This document shows positions 26,532-35,103 of a DNA stretch of 64,000 nucleotides, piece after piece. This DNA comes from UBA6168 sp041752395 (GTDB taxonomy: Bacteria > Bacteroidota > Bacteroidia > Chitinophagales > Saprospiraceae): NCBI GenBank assembly GCA_041752395.1, contig JBGSWN010000253.1:5583-69582 (forward strand), written 5' to 3'. Position 1 is the stretch's first letter. Every line of letters starts with the position of its first letter. The position numbers and the translations under genes are program-made. Below the pieces are notes generated by a model that was given only the letters and a program-made list of their open reading frames with translations, had not been told where the DNA came from and did no database searches.

Positions 26532-29054
26532 ATGAAACCTAAAATGGCACATCTTATCATTGCAGGCATACTCACCTTCTTGCTGACCCCAGTTTTTTCG
26601 AAAGAACCACTTCATCCTCCAAAGAAGTCTGGGAATGCTCCGCAAACCGTCAACTTCCGCTCCGCCTGTACAACCGCACAAGCGCAAATTGACATGGACA
26701 TCAACAACGTGCGGGCAAGGCTGCTCACAGGTGGTGATATGTGGTGGGACCGCAACGATGGAAAATATGTGGTACCAAAACCACTACCTGGCCAACCCGA
26801 GGTCTCCGCCATTTTTGCAGCAGGCATTTGGATGGGCGGCTTTGACAATGGTGGTAACCTGAAGACCGCTTGTCAGACCTATGGCAACAATAGTGGAAAC
26901 AGCGATTACTGGCCAGGGCCACTTTCAAGCGAAGAAGGGATTACTGAATCCACTATCTGCAATAACTGGGATAGGCATTTTGAAGTGAAAGGTGCAGAAA
27001 TTGAGCAGCACTTAATGCAATGGCAGCAATTTATTGACAAAGGCATATCCTATTTGGAATCAGAAATCCCATTGGGTGTGAAGGCTTGGCCAGGGCGGGG
27101 CAACCCCTATTTCGCTCAAATTTATGGTTTTGGCTTACCCAATACAGACCAAGGCCTAGCTCCTTTTGAGGATCAGGACGGCGATGGCAATTACGAGCCT
27201 TTGGATGGGGATTTTCCCATCGTTGGAATGCGTGGTTGTGATTACCACCCCCAATTTCCCGACCAATTGATTTTCTGGATTTACAATGACGAAGGAAGCG
27301 GAGCTACACATAGTGAAACACACGGAATCCCCATCCGCATGGAAGTTCATGCCACGGCCTTTGCTTATTCAACGCTCGACCCGTTGAACGACATGACTTT
27401 CCAACAGCATAAGTTCATCAATCGGGCTCCTGAGGATATCGAGGAATTCTATTTCGCACTCTGGGTTGACCCTGATTTGGGTTGTTATAAGGACGATTTT
27501 ATTGGGTGCGCACCAGAGCGGAACATGGCCTATTGGTACAATGCCGATGCAGAGGATGGCTTACCGGGTATTACGTGTGGTGATGTAAACACCTATGGCA
27601 CCAATATCCCTGCCCTTGGGATTGATATTTTTCGTGGGCCATTGGATGAAAATGGGAATGAGCTGGGGATGTCAAGTTTCATGTATTTTGGAAATGGTGG
27701 CTTATGGGGAGGACCTCCAGGAATGGCTCCACCAGCCCAAGACATTGAGTTTTACCGTTATCTTTCAGGAAGATGGAAGGATGGGACCCACTTAACTTAT
27801 GGCGGAGATGGCTACGATCCAGTTAGCCTAAACTCAGTAAATTTTGCTTTTCCATCTACGCCCAACGACCCCAACGGCTGGTCCATGTGTCACCCTGGCC
27901 CTGAATTTCCGCAAGGCTTGCCAAGTTTCGACTGGAGTTTTGTACAATCCTGCGGCCCATCCACCCTCCAGCCCGGTGCCGTCAACGAACTCATTTTCGG
28001 GGTCGTGTTTGCCCCAAATATTGACTACCCCTGTCCCGACCTCACCCGGCTTTTCGCTGCCGATGATTATGCACAGGCTTGGTTCGACAATTGTGATGTA
28101 TTTCAGGAAGGTCCAGCTGCCCCAGATTTGGATTGGATTGCCGGGGATAGAGAAATCACGCTGATATTATCCAATATAGAGTGGTCAAACAATTGGCAAG
28201 AGCTTTTTGAAAGTGATGCCTTCGGACATTTCCTGGGAGCGGCTGATTCAAAATACCAGTTTGAAGGCTATTTGGTTTACCAGATGGCTGGGCCGGATGC
28301 TTCGTCTCGTGACAGGAATGACACGACTAAAGCCCGTCTTGTCTTTCAGTGCGACAAGGAAAATGGATTCTCTAAACTGACCAATTGGCGGGCAGCGAAA
28401 AATCCCGACTATCAGTTAGCTCCGGGCATCGAGCAATTTATTTATACCCCAGTGGAAGAAATTATTGGGGAAAACAAAGGCATACAACACAGTTTTACAC
28501 TCACCGAAAACCTGTTTGCCACTGGCAATGACCGCCGATTCATCAACCACTGCACCTATTACTACATGGCATTTGCCTATGCAGCAAATAACTACTTGGC
28601 TTTTGATACAATCACTGGGGTTGGTCAGCAAAAGATGTTTGTCATTGGCAAACAAAATCTTGGCCCTAACGGAGATGGCCTTTCAGGCTACGCCGTCATG
28701 CCCCGCCCTGCGCAGAGTGGGCTACTTGACAAGGTGCAAATCGTTCCAAACCCCTATTATCATTCCAACGCCTACGCCGATATTGATGGAAATGGTTTCT
28801 TGAAAATCATCAACCTGCCTGCCCAATGCGAAGTGAATATCTATAGTTTAAGCGGCAATTTGGTGCGGCATTTCAGCCGCAACGAGCAGCCCGGCCCACC
28901 AAATGGCACAGGGGTTACGGAGCTACAAGCTTACCCCGACTTGGATTGGGACTTGACGAACACGGCTGGAAAGCCCGTGGCCAATGGCATCTACCTCGTA
29001 CACATCCGTGCCGAAGGGGTGGGAGAGGTGACTTTGAAAGCGGTGATTCTTTAA
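26532..29054 (+). CDS. Large exported protein, shorter paralogue of the 21110 gene product
   Basis: An 840-residue exported protein starting at ATG 26532 (signal peptide about 1-24, ending PVFSK). It aligns along the whole N-terminal block with the 1365-residue protein: AQIDMDINNVRARLLTGG, MWWDRNDGKYVVPK, DQDGDGNYEPLDGDFP and FWIYNDEG occur in the same order. It then skips the middle block and rejoins at VPNPYYHSNAYADIDGNG and the T9SS-like end (ANGIYLVHIRAEG). It lacks the terminal WFG... tail. The two are clearly products of duplication flanking the PorV-like gene. The function is unknown. Confidence 0.82.
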   Translation: MKPKMAHLIIAGILTFLLTPVFSKEPLHPPKKSGNAPQTVNFRSACTTAQAQIDMDINNVRARLLTGGDMWWDRNDGKYVVPKPLPGQPEVSAIFAAGIWMGGFDNGGNLKTACQTYGNNSGNSDYWPGPLSSEEGITESTICNNWDRHFEVKGAEIEQHLMQWQQFIDKGISYLESEIPLGVKAWPGRGNPYFAQIYGFGLPNTDQGLAPFEDQDGDGNYEPLDGDFPIVGMRGCDYHPQFPDQLIFWIYNDEGSGATHSETHGIPIRMEVHATAFAYSTLDPLNDMTFQQHKFINRAPEDIEEFYFALWVDPDLGCYKDDFIGCAPERNMAYWYNADAEDGLPGITCGDVNTYGTNIPALGIDIFRGPLDENGNELGMSSFMYFGNGGLWGGPPGMAPPAQDIEFYRYLSGRWKDGTHLTYGGDGYDPVSLNSVNFAFPSTPNDPNGWSMCHPGPEFPQGLPSFDWSFVQSCGPSTLQPGAVNELIFGVVFAPNIDYPCPDLTRLFAADDYAQAWFDNCDVFQEGPAAPDLDWIAGDREITLILSNIEWSNNWQELFESDAFGHFLGAADSKYQFEGYLVYQMAGPDASSRDRNDTTKARLVFQCDKENGFSKLTNWRAAKNPDYQLAPGIEQFIYTPVEEIIGENKGIQHSFTLTENLFATGNDRRFINHCTYYYMAFAYAANNYLAFDTITGVGQQKMFVIGKQNLGPNGDGLSGYAVMPRPAQSGLLDKVQIVPNPYYHSNAYADIDGNGFLKIINLPAQCEVNIYSLSGNLVRHFSRNEQPGPPNGTGVTELQAYPDLDWDLTNTAGKPVANGIYLVHIRAEGVGEVTLKAVIL

Positions 29055-29058
29055 GTTT

Positions 29059-29182
29059 GCAGTTCGACAGTGGGCAGTTGGCAGTCAGGGTGCAGTTTGG
29101 TAGTCATTAAGTCTTTTGCCGTTCATCACGGTGCTGACTAAGCAACTGTCGAAATGACTGCCAACTGCAAACTGTCGAACTG
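29059..29182. repeat. Long inverted repeat between convergent genes
   Basis: Bases 29059-29087 and 29155-29182 are near-perfect reverse complements (about 26 of 28 positions) around a 67-base loop. The arms are built from short recurring words such as gttcgacagt and cagttggcagtc. It fills the gap between the exported-protein gene (+) and the Gfo/Idh/MocA gene (-), where it could terminate both. Confidence 0.55.
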
Positions 29183-29188
29183 TCGAAC

Positions 29189-30385
29189 TCAAATGGTCTC
29201 CGTCTGAACCAATTCCCCAGTTGCCTTCACTTTCAGCAACAACTTCCGGTTGCCATCAGGCAAAATCTCCTCTTTCAACAGCCAGTGGTCGGCGTCGTAT
29301 TCCACTTCTTTTTGAACCTGAACTGCTTCGTCGGGAAGCCCTCGCCATTCCTTCAGCGTAATGGGTTCCCATTGCTTCGATTTTGCGGAGCGATAGGCGG
29401 TATCCATAATTTCATTCACCACGTAGCCATCGTAAAATGACTCCATGGGCTGCTTGCCCTGTTCCATCGAGTTCAGCATGTCGGTGAACATGTGGTTGTA
29501 GCCGAGGTCGTTTACCTCGTCACCAACTGGGAAGAGCCAGCCGCTCGCCGATTCTGCTTTCTCCGCCACGTAGCCTGACTGACCGGGGGCGGTGAACATC
29601 TCGAAGCCGGTTCTAAGAAAATTATTCAACCAAATAGTGCCTTCCGTCCCCATCACCTCATCCCGCAAATCCATGCCGCCTCGGAATGCCCAACTCACTT
29701 CAAATTGACCGATGGCGCCATTCGCATATTTCACCAAACCGATAGCGTGGTCTTCGGCATCAATCGGTTTCACCTGCGTATCGGCCCAGCACATGACCTC
29801 GACAGGGCGCACGTTTTTGCCAATAAAAGTTCGGGCAATCTCGATGCAATGGCAACCTAGGTCAACGAGTGCGCCGCCGCCAGCCAGTTTCATGTCCCAA
29901 AACCAAGGGCTGTGTGGGCCGGGGTGCGTCTCCCGTGATTTCGCCCAAAGTACCCGACCGATGGCGCCGTTGCGGACACTTTCGGTGGCTTTCAAATTCT
30001 TCGGAGTGTAAACAAGGTCTTCCAGATAGCCCCCGAAAACCCCAGCTTTTTCAATGGCTTGCACCATTTTCCAAGCTTCTTCCCCTGTTCGAGCGAGGGG
30101 CTTGGTGCACATCACGGCCTTCCCAGCAGCGGCAGCAGCTTCGGCGGCTTCAAGGTGCTGGTAATTGCGCAAGCCGATGCAAACAATATCCACATCGGGG
30201 TGATTGACAGCCTCGTGCAGGTCGTTCGTCCAGTGTGGAATATTGTGCTTTGCAGCGAAAGGTTCGGCCCGCTCCGGGGTGGTGGAGTAGGCCATGATGA
30301 CCCGGTCACGGCTGCGCTGGCCGTGGAGGGCGGAGATGTAAAAATCGGCGATGAAGCCGGTGCCGAGCATTGCGATGTTTGCCAT
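29189..30385 (-). CDS. Gfo/Idh/MocA-family NAD(P)-dependent oxidoreductase
   Basis: A 398-residue cytoplasmic dehydrogenase. The N-terminal Rossmann fold starts MANIAMLGTGFIADFYISAL, and MCTKPLARTGEEAWKMV corresponds to the family motif EKPLA with the catalytic Lys. The C-terminal alpha/beta domain has GGGALVDLGCHCIEIA. Members oxidise or reduce sugars, inositols or related polyols. The substrate is unknown and there is no operon partner. It is transcribed divergently from the glycosyltransferase gene at 30512. Confidence 0.9.
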   Translation of the reverse strand: MANIAMLGTGFIADFYISALHGQRSRDRVIMAYSTTPERAEPFAAKHNIPHWTNDLHEAVNHPDVDIVCIGLRNYQHLEAAEAAAAAGKAVMCTKPLARTGEEAWKMVQAIEKAGVFGGYLEDLVYTPKNLKATESVRNGAIGRVLWAKSRETHPGPHSPWFWDMKLAGGGALVDLGCHCIEIARTFIGKNVRPVEVMCWADTQVKPIDAEDHAIGLVKYANGAIGQFEVSWAFRGGMDLRDEVMGTEGTIWLNNFLRTGFEMFTAPGQSGYVAEKAESASGWLFPVGDEVNDLGYNHMFTDMLNSMEQGKQPMESFYDGYVVNEIMDTAYRSAKSKQWEPITLKEWRGLPDEAVQVQKEVEYDADHWLLKEEILPDGNRKLLLKVKATGELVQTETI

Positions 30386-30511
30386 TTATTAAGATTGTTG
30401 AATTGTTTTATTGTTGAATTGTTGGCGGGACAGGCGAGTGCCAAGCCTTTTTCAGCGCTCAAATTACAAACTGCCGGAAATCCCACGCATTTTTGCCGTA
30501 AAAATTCCTGC

Positions 30512-31306
30512 ATGGCCCAAAATTCTCAATTCTCAATTCTCAATTCTCAATTCTCCGCTGTCGTCATCAGCCAAAACGAAGCTCGCACCATTGGACAGTG
30601 TGTGGCGGCGCTTCGCAAAGTCTGTGACGAAGTGCTGGTATTGGATAGCCAAAGTACGGACGGGACGATTGAGATTTGTGAAAAACTGGGCGCTAAAGTA
30701 GTTCAACAGGAGTGGTTTGGCTTTTCAAAAACCAAGAACCTCGGCAACCAAATGGCCACCAACCGCTGGGTCCTTTCGATTGATTCCGATGAAGTGCTTT
30801 CCGATGAATTGATTGGAACTTTGAAAACCCTGAACCCTGAAACTGGCAAAGTGTACGCACTGGATCGCCTGACGGAATACGATGGGAAATGGGTGCATCA
30901 CAGCGGCTGGTATCCTGAGTGGAAAACACGACTTTTCGATAAAAGTCAAGTTGAATGGCAAGGTGATTTTGTACATGAAACTTTGAAAATACCCGCTGAT
31001 TATCAGGTAGTTAGGTTGAAAGGTAGATTGTTCCACTTTTCTTTCAAGGATGCGGATGACCACCTTCGTCGCTTGGAAAAATATGCTCGACTAGGTGCCG
31101 AGGAGCAGTTTGCCGCAGGCAAAAAAGTGACTTTTGTGAAACGGTATTTTGCGCCAGCGGCAAGGTTCGTGCGTGGTTTTTTTATCAAAAAAGGTTTTCT
31201 GGATGGAAAAATTGGCCTTGAAATATGCCGCCGGGAAGCAGCGATGGTGAGGCGTCGGTATGAGATTTTGGAGGAGCTTTGGGAAAAGGCTGGCGAGGCT
31301 AGATGA
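30512..31306 (+). CDS. Family 2 glycosyltransferase with a 7-bp tandem repeat at its start
   Basis: A 264-residue protein starting at ATG 30512. The GT-A core is complete: VVISQNEARTIGQCV, LVLDSQSTDGT, SIDSDEVLSDEL (metal-binding DxD) and HHSGWYPEWKTRLF. This resembles WaaE/KdtX-type transferases acting on lipopolysaccharide core or related glycans at the cytoplasmic face. Codons 4-15 (NSQFSILNSQFS) are encoded by five exact copies of AATTCTC, immediately before the catalytic domain. No other ATG lies downstream near the domain start, so this start is needed. The gene is followed within 45 bases by the GGGP synthase. Confidence 0.85.
   Translation: MAQNSQFSILNSQFSAVVISQNEARTIGQCVAALRKVCDEVLVLDSQSTDGTIEICEKLGAKVVQQEWFGFSKTKNLGNQMATNRWVLSIDSDEVLSDELIGTLKTLNPETGKVYALDRLTEYDGKWVHHSGWYPEWKTRLFDKSQVEWQGDFVHETLKIPADYQVVRLKGRLFHFSFKDADDHLRRLEKYARLGAEEQFAAGKKVTFVKRYFAPAARFVRGFFIKKGFLDGKIGLEICRREAAMVRRRYEILEELWEKAGEAR
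30521..30555 (+). repeat. Five exact tandem copies of the heptamer AATTCTC
   Basis: Bases 30521-30555 are 5 x AATTCTC, lying inside the first codons of the glycosyltransferase gene. Because the unit is 7 bases, gain or loss of one copy would shift the reading frame. Confidence 0.85.
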
Positions 31307-31324
31307 AAAATTTAGTACATCGGC

Positions 31325-31332
31325 TATCTTTG
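31325..31332 (+). promoter_or_regulatory. -7 element before the GGGP synthase gene
   Basis: TATCTTTG fits TAnnTTTG and lies 18 bases before the ATG at 31351. It also supports that start over an in-frame ATG at 31303, which would be upstream of the promoter. Confidence 0.5.
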
Positions 31333-31350
31333 CCCAACAACCACTCACTT

Positions 31351-32100
31351 ATGACCAATATCCTTGACCAATTGCAACAAGCCAAAACCGATGGCCAGAA
31401 GAAGTTTGTCGTGCTGATTGACCCCGACAAAGTGCGCCTCGGCAACATGGACAAAGTGCTCGACCTGGCCGTGGAAGCTAAGGTTGACTACTTTTTTATC
31501 GGCGGTAGCCTCATCGTCAACAACGCCCTCGACCAGTGCTTGCTGGCCATCAAGGAACGCTGCCACATCCCCATGATTCTCTTCCCCGGCAGCTCGCTCC
31601 AGCTCAGTTACAAGGCCGATGCTATCTTGTTTCTCTCCCTCATTTCTGGTCGAAATCCCGATTTGCTCATCGGCAACCATGTCATCGCAGCGCCGTATCT
31701 CAAGCTCAGCCCCCTCGAAATCATGCCCACCGGCTACATGCTCATGGACGGCGGCGCACCCACTTCCGTGCTCTACATGAGCAACACCCGACCCATCCCC
31801 ACGCACAAGGACGACATCGCCGTTTGCACTGCCATGGCAGGCGAAATGCTCGGCCTCCGACTGATGTACATGGACGCCGGAAGTGGTGCACAAGTGCCTG
31901 TGCCTGAGCATATTATCGAATCGGTGAGCGGTGCGTTGAGTATCCCGTTAATCGTTGGTGGAGGTATCCGCACGCCTGAAAAAGCGGCGGCGAATGTGGC
32001 CGCAGGTGCCGATGTGATTGTGGTGGGAAATGCCATTGAGAAAGACCCCGGCCTGGTTCGGGAAATGGCGGCGGCGGTGCACCAACACCAACTTGTTTAG
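31351..32100 (+). CDS. Geranylgeranylglyceryl/heptaprenylglyceryl phosphate synthase
   Basis: A 249-residue TIM-barrel enzyme. It shows the family pattern: FVVLIDPDKVRLGNMDKV, DYFFIGGSLIVNN, ILFPGSSLQLS, PTGYMLMDGGAPTSV, YMDAGSGAQVPVPEHI and the phosphate-binding end VGGGIRTPEKA with GADVIVVGNA. These enzymes join an isoprenyl chain to sn-glycerol-1-phosphate, the first step of ether-lipid synthesis in archaea, and a group of Bacteroidota carries them. I place the start at 31351 because of the -7 element at 31325 and because homologues begin near ILDQLQ. It is not in a lipid operon here. Confidence 0.9.
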   Translation: MTNILDQLQQAKTDGQKKFVVLIDPDKVRLGNMDKVLDLAVEAKVDYFFIGGSLIVNNALDQCLLAIKERCHIPMILFPGSSLQLSYKADAILFLSLISGRNPDLLIGNHVIAAPYLKLSPLEIMPTGYMLMDGGAPTSVLYMSNTRPIPTHKDDIAVCTAMAGEMLGLRLMYMDAGSGAQVPVPEHIIESVSGALSIPLIVGGGIRTPEKAAANVAAGADVIVVGNAIEKDPGLVREMAAAVHQHQLV

Positions 32101-32108
32101 TCTGAAAA

Positions 32109-32798
32109 TCACTGGATCGCCGCCCGGTGGATGCCCTTTGAATAGGAGCGTTTTATCAATCCCACAATTTTTTTATAAGCCGATTTTTCGTTCGCAAAAT
32201 CAACCTCCGTCACGTCAATGATGAGGATGGGCAGCTCATTTTCTGATTTAAAATAATTGAAATAGGCTTCCTGCAAGGATTGTAGGTATTCCTGCTTGAT
32301 GTTTGCCTCGATTTCCCGCCCTCTTTTCTGGATGTTTTTCACAAGGTCGGGTACCGAACGGTGCAGGTAAACCAGCAGGTCCGGTTTGCGGAATGCAGAA
32401 TTGAGGGTATGGAAAAGCCGTTGGAAAAGGCGGTATTCTTCGTCGTTCAAGTTGTTTTTGGCGAACAACAAGGTTTTGATGAAAAAATAATCCGAGAGGA
32501 TGAGTTGGGGGAAAAGCTCCCGTTGCGACAGCGGCTCCTGCAATTGCTTGTGCCGTTCGGTCATGAAAAACAGCTCGACCGGGAAGGCGTAGCGCTCTGG
32601 ATTTTTATAAAATTCCGGTAAAAAAGGATTGTCTGTGAATTGCTCCAAAATCAATCGGCAACCAAAATCTTCCTCCAACATCTTGCAGAGGGTCGTTTTT
32701 CCAGTGCCGATGTTTCCTTCCACTGCGATAAAACTGTGTGGAAAAGGATTCATATCAGCTGGGTTTCGGTAATATGGCGTGAGCTTTTCGCTTTTCAT
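32109..32798 (-). CDS. Deoxynucleoside kinase
   Basis: A 229-residue P-loop kinase. IAVEGNIGTGKTTLCKML is the Walker A loop, followed by the substrate-site segment LEQFTDNPFLPEFY, ELFFMTERHKQLQ and LILSDYFFIKT. These fit dCK/dGK-type deoxynucleoside kinases of the salvage pathway. The true start may be the internal ATG at 32753 (MNPFPHSF), since the first 15 residues are not conserved in the family. It follows folK on the same strand with a 17-base gap, a pairing common in Bacteroidota. Confidence 0.87.
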   Translation of the reverse strand: MKSEKLTPYYRNPADMNPFPHSFIAVEGNIGTGKTTLCKMLEEDFGCRLILEQFTDNPFLPEFYKNPERYAFPVELFFMTERHKQLQEPLSQRELFPQLILSDYFFIKTLLFAKNNLNDEEYRLFQRLFHTLNSAFRKPDLLVYLHRSVPDLVKNIQKRGREIEANIKQEYLQSLQEAYFNYFKSENELPILIIDVTEVDFANEKSAYKKIVGLIKRSYSKGIHRAAIQ

Positions 32799-32815
32799 TC
32801 GATAAAAAATACAAG

Positions 32816-33322
32816 TTAAATAGATTCTATTTCGTCCAACATGACCACATCAAGGTTGTCTTTGCTGTCCTCGTACAATTCTTCAATGGTTTTTTTCAAA
32901 ACGGGATGCAGCTTATTTGGGGCAATTTCCAGCATGGGTACCAAGGCAAAATTCCGCTCGTGAAGTTGGGGGTGGGGTAGGGTTAACTCCTTGGTATTCA
33001 ATGTTTTGGCATCGTAAAACAGGATGTCAACATCAATGGTTCGAGCGCCCCATTTGTCATCACGCTGGCGTCCCAATTTTTTTTCGATGAAAAAAATCGC
33101 CTCCAAAACTTCCATCGGTTTCAGGCCGGTGGCCACTTCGAGAGCCTGGTTGAGGAAGTCGGGCTGGTCGGGCTTGCCCCACGGCTGGGTTTCGTAGCGG
33201 CTGGACGCTTTGACCACAGTGCCGATTTTTTCACCAATCAGTTTTCTCGCTGCCGCAAGGTTTGCGGAGCGGTCGCCGAGGTTGCCGCCGATGAGCAAAT
33301 GGGTTTTATGTTGCTTAGTCAT
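32816..33322 (-). CDS. folK: 2-amino-4-hydroxy-6-hydroxymethyldihydropteridine diphosphokinase
   Basis: A 168-residue HPPK. I start it at ATG 33322 (MTKQHKTHLLIGGNLGDRSA); the frame above is not conserved. The family motifs are all present: GGNLGDRSANL at the start, SSRYETQPWG, DQPDFLNQALEVAT, DKWGARTIDVDILFYD and LPHPQLHERNFALVPM. The enzyme transfers pyrophosphate from ATP to 6-hydroxymethyl-dihydropterin in folate synthesis. A TACATTTG -7 element read on the minus strand (33336-33329) lies only seven bases before the ATG, so the mRNA may be almost leaderless. Confidence 0.92.
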   Translation of the reverse strand: MTKQHKTHLLIGGNLGDRSANLAAARKLIGEKIGTVVKASSRYETQPWGKPDQPDFLNQALEVATGLKPMEVLEAIFFIEKKLGRQRDDKWGARTIDVDILFYDAKTLNTKELTLPHPQLHERNFALVPMLEIAPNKLHPVLKKTIEELYEDSKDNLDVVMLDEIESI

Positions 33323-33557
33323 GATTCGCAAATGTAATCCAACCTTTCTTAAATCCCTGCCTAGACTTCTATGATGTTGACCAAAATTTAGCTTGTCCAC
33401 CGCAAAATAAATTGCTGAAAGCATAGTATTTACTGCCATTGCGACAAATTTGAAAGTCTTTGCGACGCTTTTGATAACCACTCTCCCTGCCTCGCCACCA
33501 CCTTTGCATCATGCTTTTTGAACAAAAATCTTTCACCAAAATCAAATAAAAACTAAC

Positions 33558-34511
33558 ATGAAAAAATTCTTAAAAATTCTTGGAATCTTGATTGGCATCA
33601 TGGTATTGGCCATCGCTGGCACAGCGGCATGGGTTAGCCTGACGGATGTTCCGACACATGAAACTAAAAACTTGGACATCCAAATCCCAACAGACAGCCT
33701 TTCCATTGCAAATGGGGCAAAAATAGCCCGAACCGTCTGCGCTTACTGCCACCAGGGCGAAAGCGGAAAGCTTGATGGGCGGCTATTTTCCCCAGAAAGT
33801 GAGGGCTTCGGTGATATCTGGTCTGGCAACCTCACCCACCACCCAACGGCTGGGCTCGGAAGGTACAAAGATGGTGAAATCGCTTACTTGCTCCGCACAG
33901 GCATTAAACGGGATGGCAAGCTGGCCGGGCCATTCATGTTCTTCCCCAACCTTTCCGACCAGGATTTGGCTGCGGTAATTGCCTTCCTTCGCTCCGATGC
34001 GCCAGAGGTGCAGCCGTCGGAAGTTGTGCGCTCATCCAAATTTTCGTTCTTGGCAAAAGCCCTGATAAAGTTCGGTGCCTTCAACCCTTTGGACTATGAT
34101 GCCAACCCCCGTTTGGCCCCGCCAGCAACTGACCAAGTTGCCTTTGGCCGCTATTTGGCCACGGCCCGATACGACTGTGCGAGTTGCCATTCGGCCAGTT
34201 TTGAGACCAACAATATTCTGGAACCTGAAAAGTCGCCCGGCTACCTTGCCGGAGGCAACCCGATAGCCGACCAAGAATTCAACCACATTCCTTCCCGCAA
34301 CATCACCCCGCACCCGGAGCATGGAATCGGAAAATGGAGCAAGGAACAGTTTGTAGCTGCCGTCAGGTCGGGCATCCGACCTGATGGGAAAGCGATGAGC
34401 ACTGCCATGCCACGCTTCGTGCTGCAGGATTCCGTGGAAATCAATGCCATTTGGGCCTACTTGCAAACGGTGCCAGCCATGGAAACCACCGTTGCGAAGG
34501 CAAGCCATTAA
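33558..34511 (+). CDS. Membrane-anchored dihaem cytochrome c
   Basis: A 317-residue protein. Residues 5-27 are an uncleaved N-terminal helix (FLKILGILIGIMVLAIAGTA) that anchors it to the inner membrane with the rest in the periplasm. Two CxxCH haem sites are present, CAYCH at 61-65 and CASCH at 207-211, each followed at the proper distance by a Met-containing region (PFMFFPNLSDQ, STAMPRFVL). The layout resembles the cytochrome subunit of membrane dehydrogenases and terminal electron carriers. No dehydrogenase gene adjoins it. The small secreted gene at 34559 follows closely. Confidence 0.87.
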   Translation: MKKFLKILGILIGIMVLAIAGTAAWVSLTDVPTHETKNLDIQIPTDSLSIANGAKIARTVCAYCHQGESGKLDGRLFSPESEGFGDIWSGNLTHHPTAGLGRYKDGEIAYLLRTGIKRDGKLAGPFMFFPNLSDQDLAAVIAFLRSDAPEVQPSEVVRSSKFSFLAKALIKFGAFNPLDYDANPRLAPPATDQVAFGRYLATARYDCASCHSASFETNNILEPEKSPGYLAGGNPIADQEFNHIPSRNITPHPEHGIGKWSKEQFVAAVRSGIRPDGKAMSTAMPRFVLQDSVEINAIWAYLQTVPAMETTVAKASH

Positions 34512-34558
34512 TCAATCAATTTCAACCATAATTTTTTTCACCATTAAATTTTCAATCA

Positions 34559-35032
34559 ATGAAAACGACAATTTTTAGTTTCATCCTTCTTTTTTCTTTC
34601 AGCTTGGTTACCCAAAATGCCTCGGCGCAGGCCGACAACCAAGCTACCTTCGAGGCGTATTTGAAAACAATTTACACTGCCTACGAGAGTGGCAACAGCG
34701 ATGCGATGTGGGCTTACTACACCGAAAAGGCTTCCGAAATTTCACCTGATGGACGACTCGCAACTGGCAAAGCCGAGCTTAAAGCGGGCTGGGATGAGTT
34801 CATGAAAATGGTGGACAGCAAGCCGACTTTTACTTACAAACTGACTTCATGGCGGCTCATTACGCCTGATGTGGCCATCCTGACTTGGGATTCTATGGCG
34901 GACATAAAAATCCAAGGACAACAGGTGGGCGGCCCGTCCACCGACATGGTTGTTTTGCACGAAATCAATGGCAAATGGATGATTGAATTTGATGGAATGA
35001 CGCCCGTGATGCAGCTGCCAGCTGGGAATTGA
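34559..35032 (+). CDS. Secreted SnoaL-like (DUF4440) protein
   Basis: A 157-residue protein with a signal peptide (about 23 residues, ending NASAQ). The mature part has the NTF2-like cone fold: ATFEAYLKTIYTAYESGNSD, then AYYTEKASEISPDGR and a final strand HEINGKWMIEFDGM. Members include ketosteroid-isomerase-like enzymes and binding proteins, and no catalytic residues are clear here. The leader just before its ATG (ttttcaatca) nearly repeats the leader of the gene at 35104. Confidence 0.8.
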   Translation: MKTTIFSFILLFSFSLVTQNASAQADNQATFEAYLKTIYTAYESGNSDAMWAYYTEKASEISPDGRLATGKAELKAGWDEFMKMVDSKPTFTYKLTSWRLITPDVAILTWDSMADIKIQGQQVGGPSTDMVVLHEINGKWMIEFDGMTPVMQLPAGN

Positions 35033-35103
35033 CGGCTAAATGAACAGCGGGCAGACCTTGATTCAGGCTTGCCGAACTTTTTTTACCAATAAAATTTTCA
35101 ATC

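Noticed and set aside
30059..30511. An upstream extension of the glycosyltransferase frame
   Set aside because: It runs antisense through the Gfo/Idh/MocA gene and contains no glycosyltransferase motif; ATG 30512 is the sensible start.
30521..30555. A CRISPR array seed, because of the short repeated unit
   Set aside because: The units are 7 bp with no spacers and no cas genes are present.
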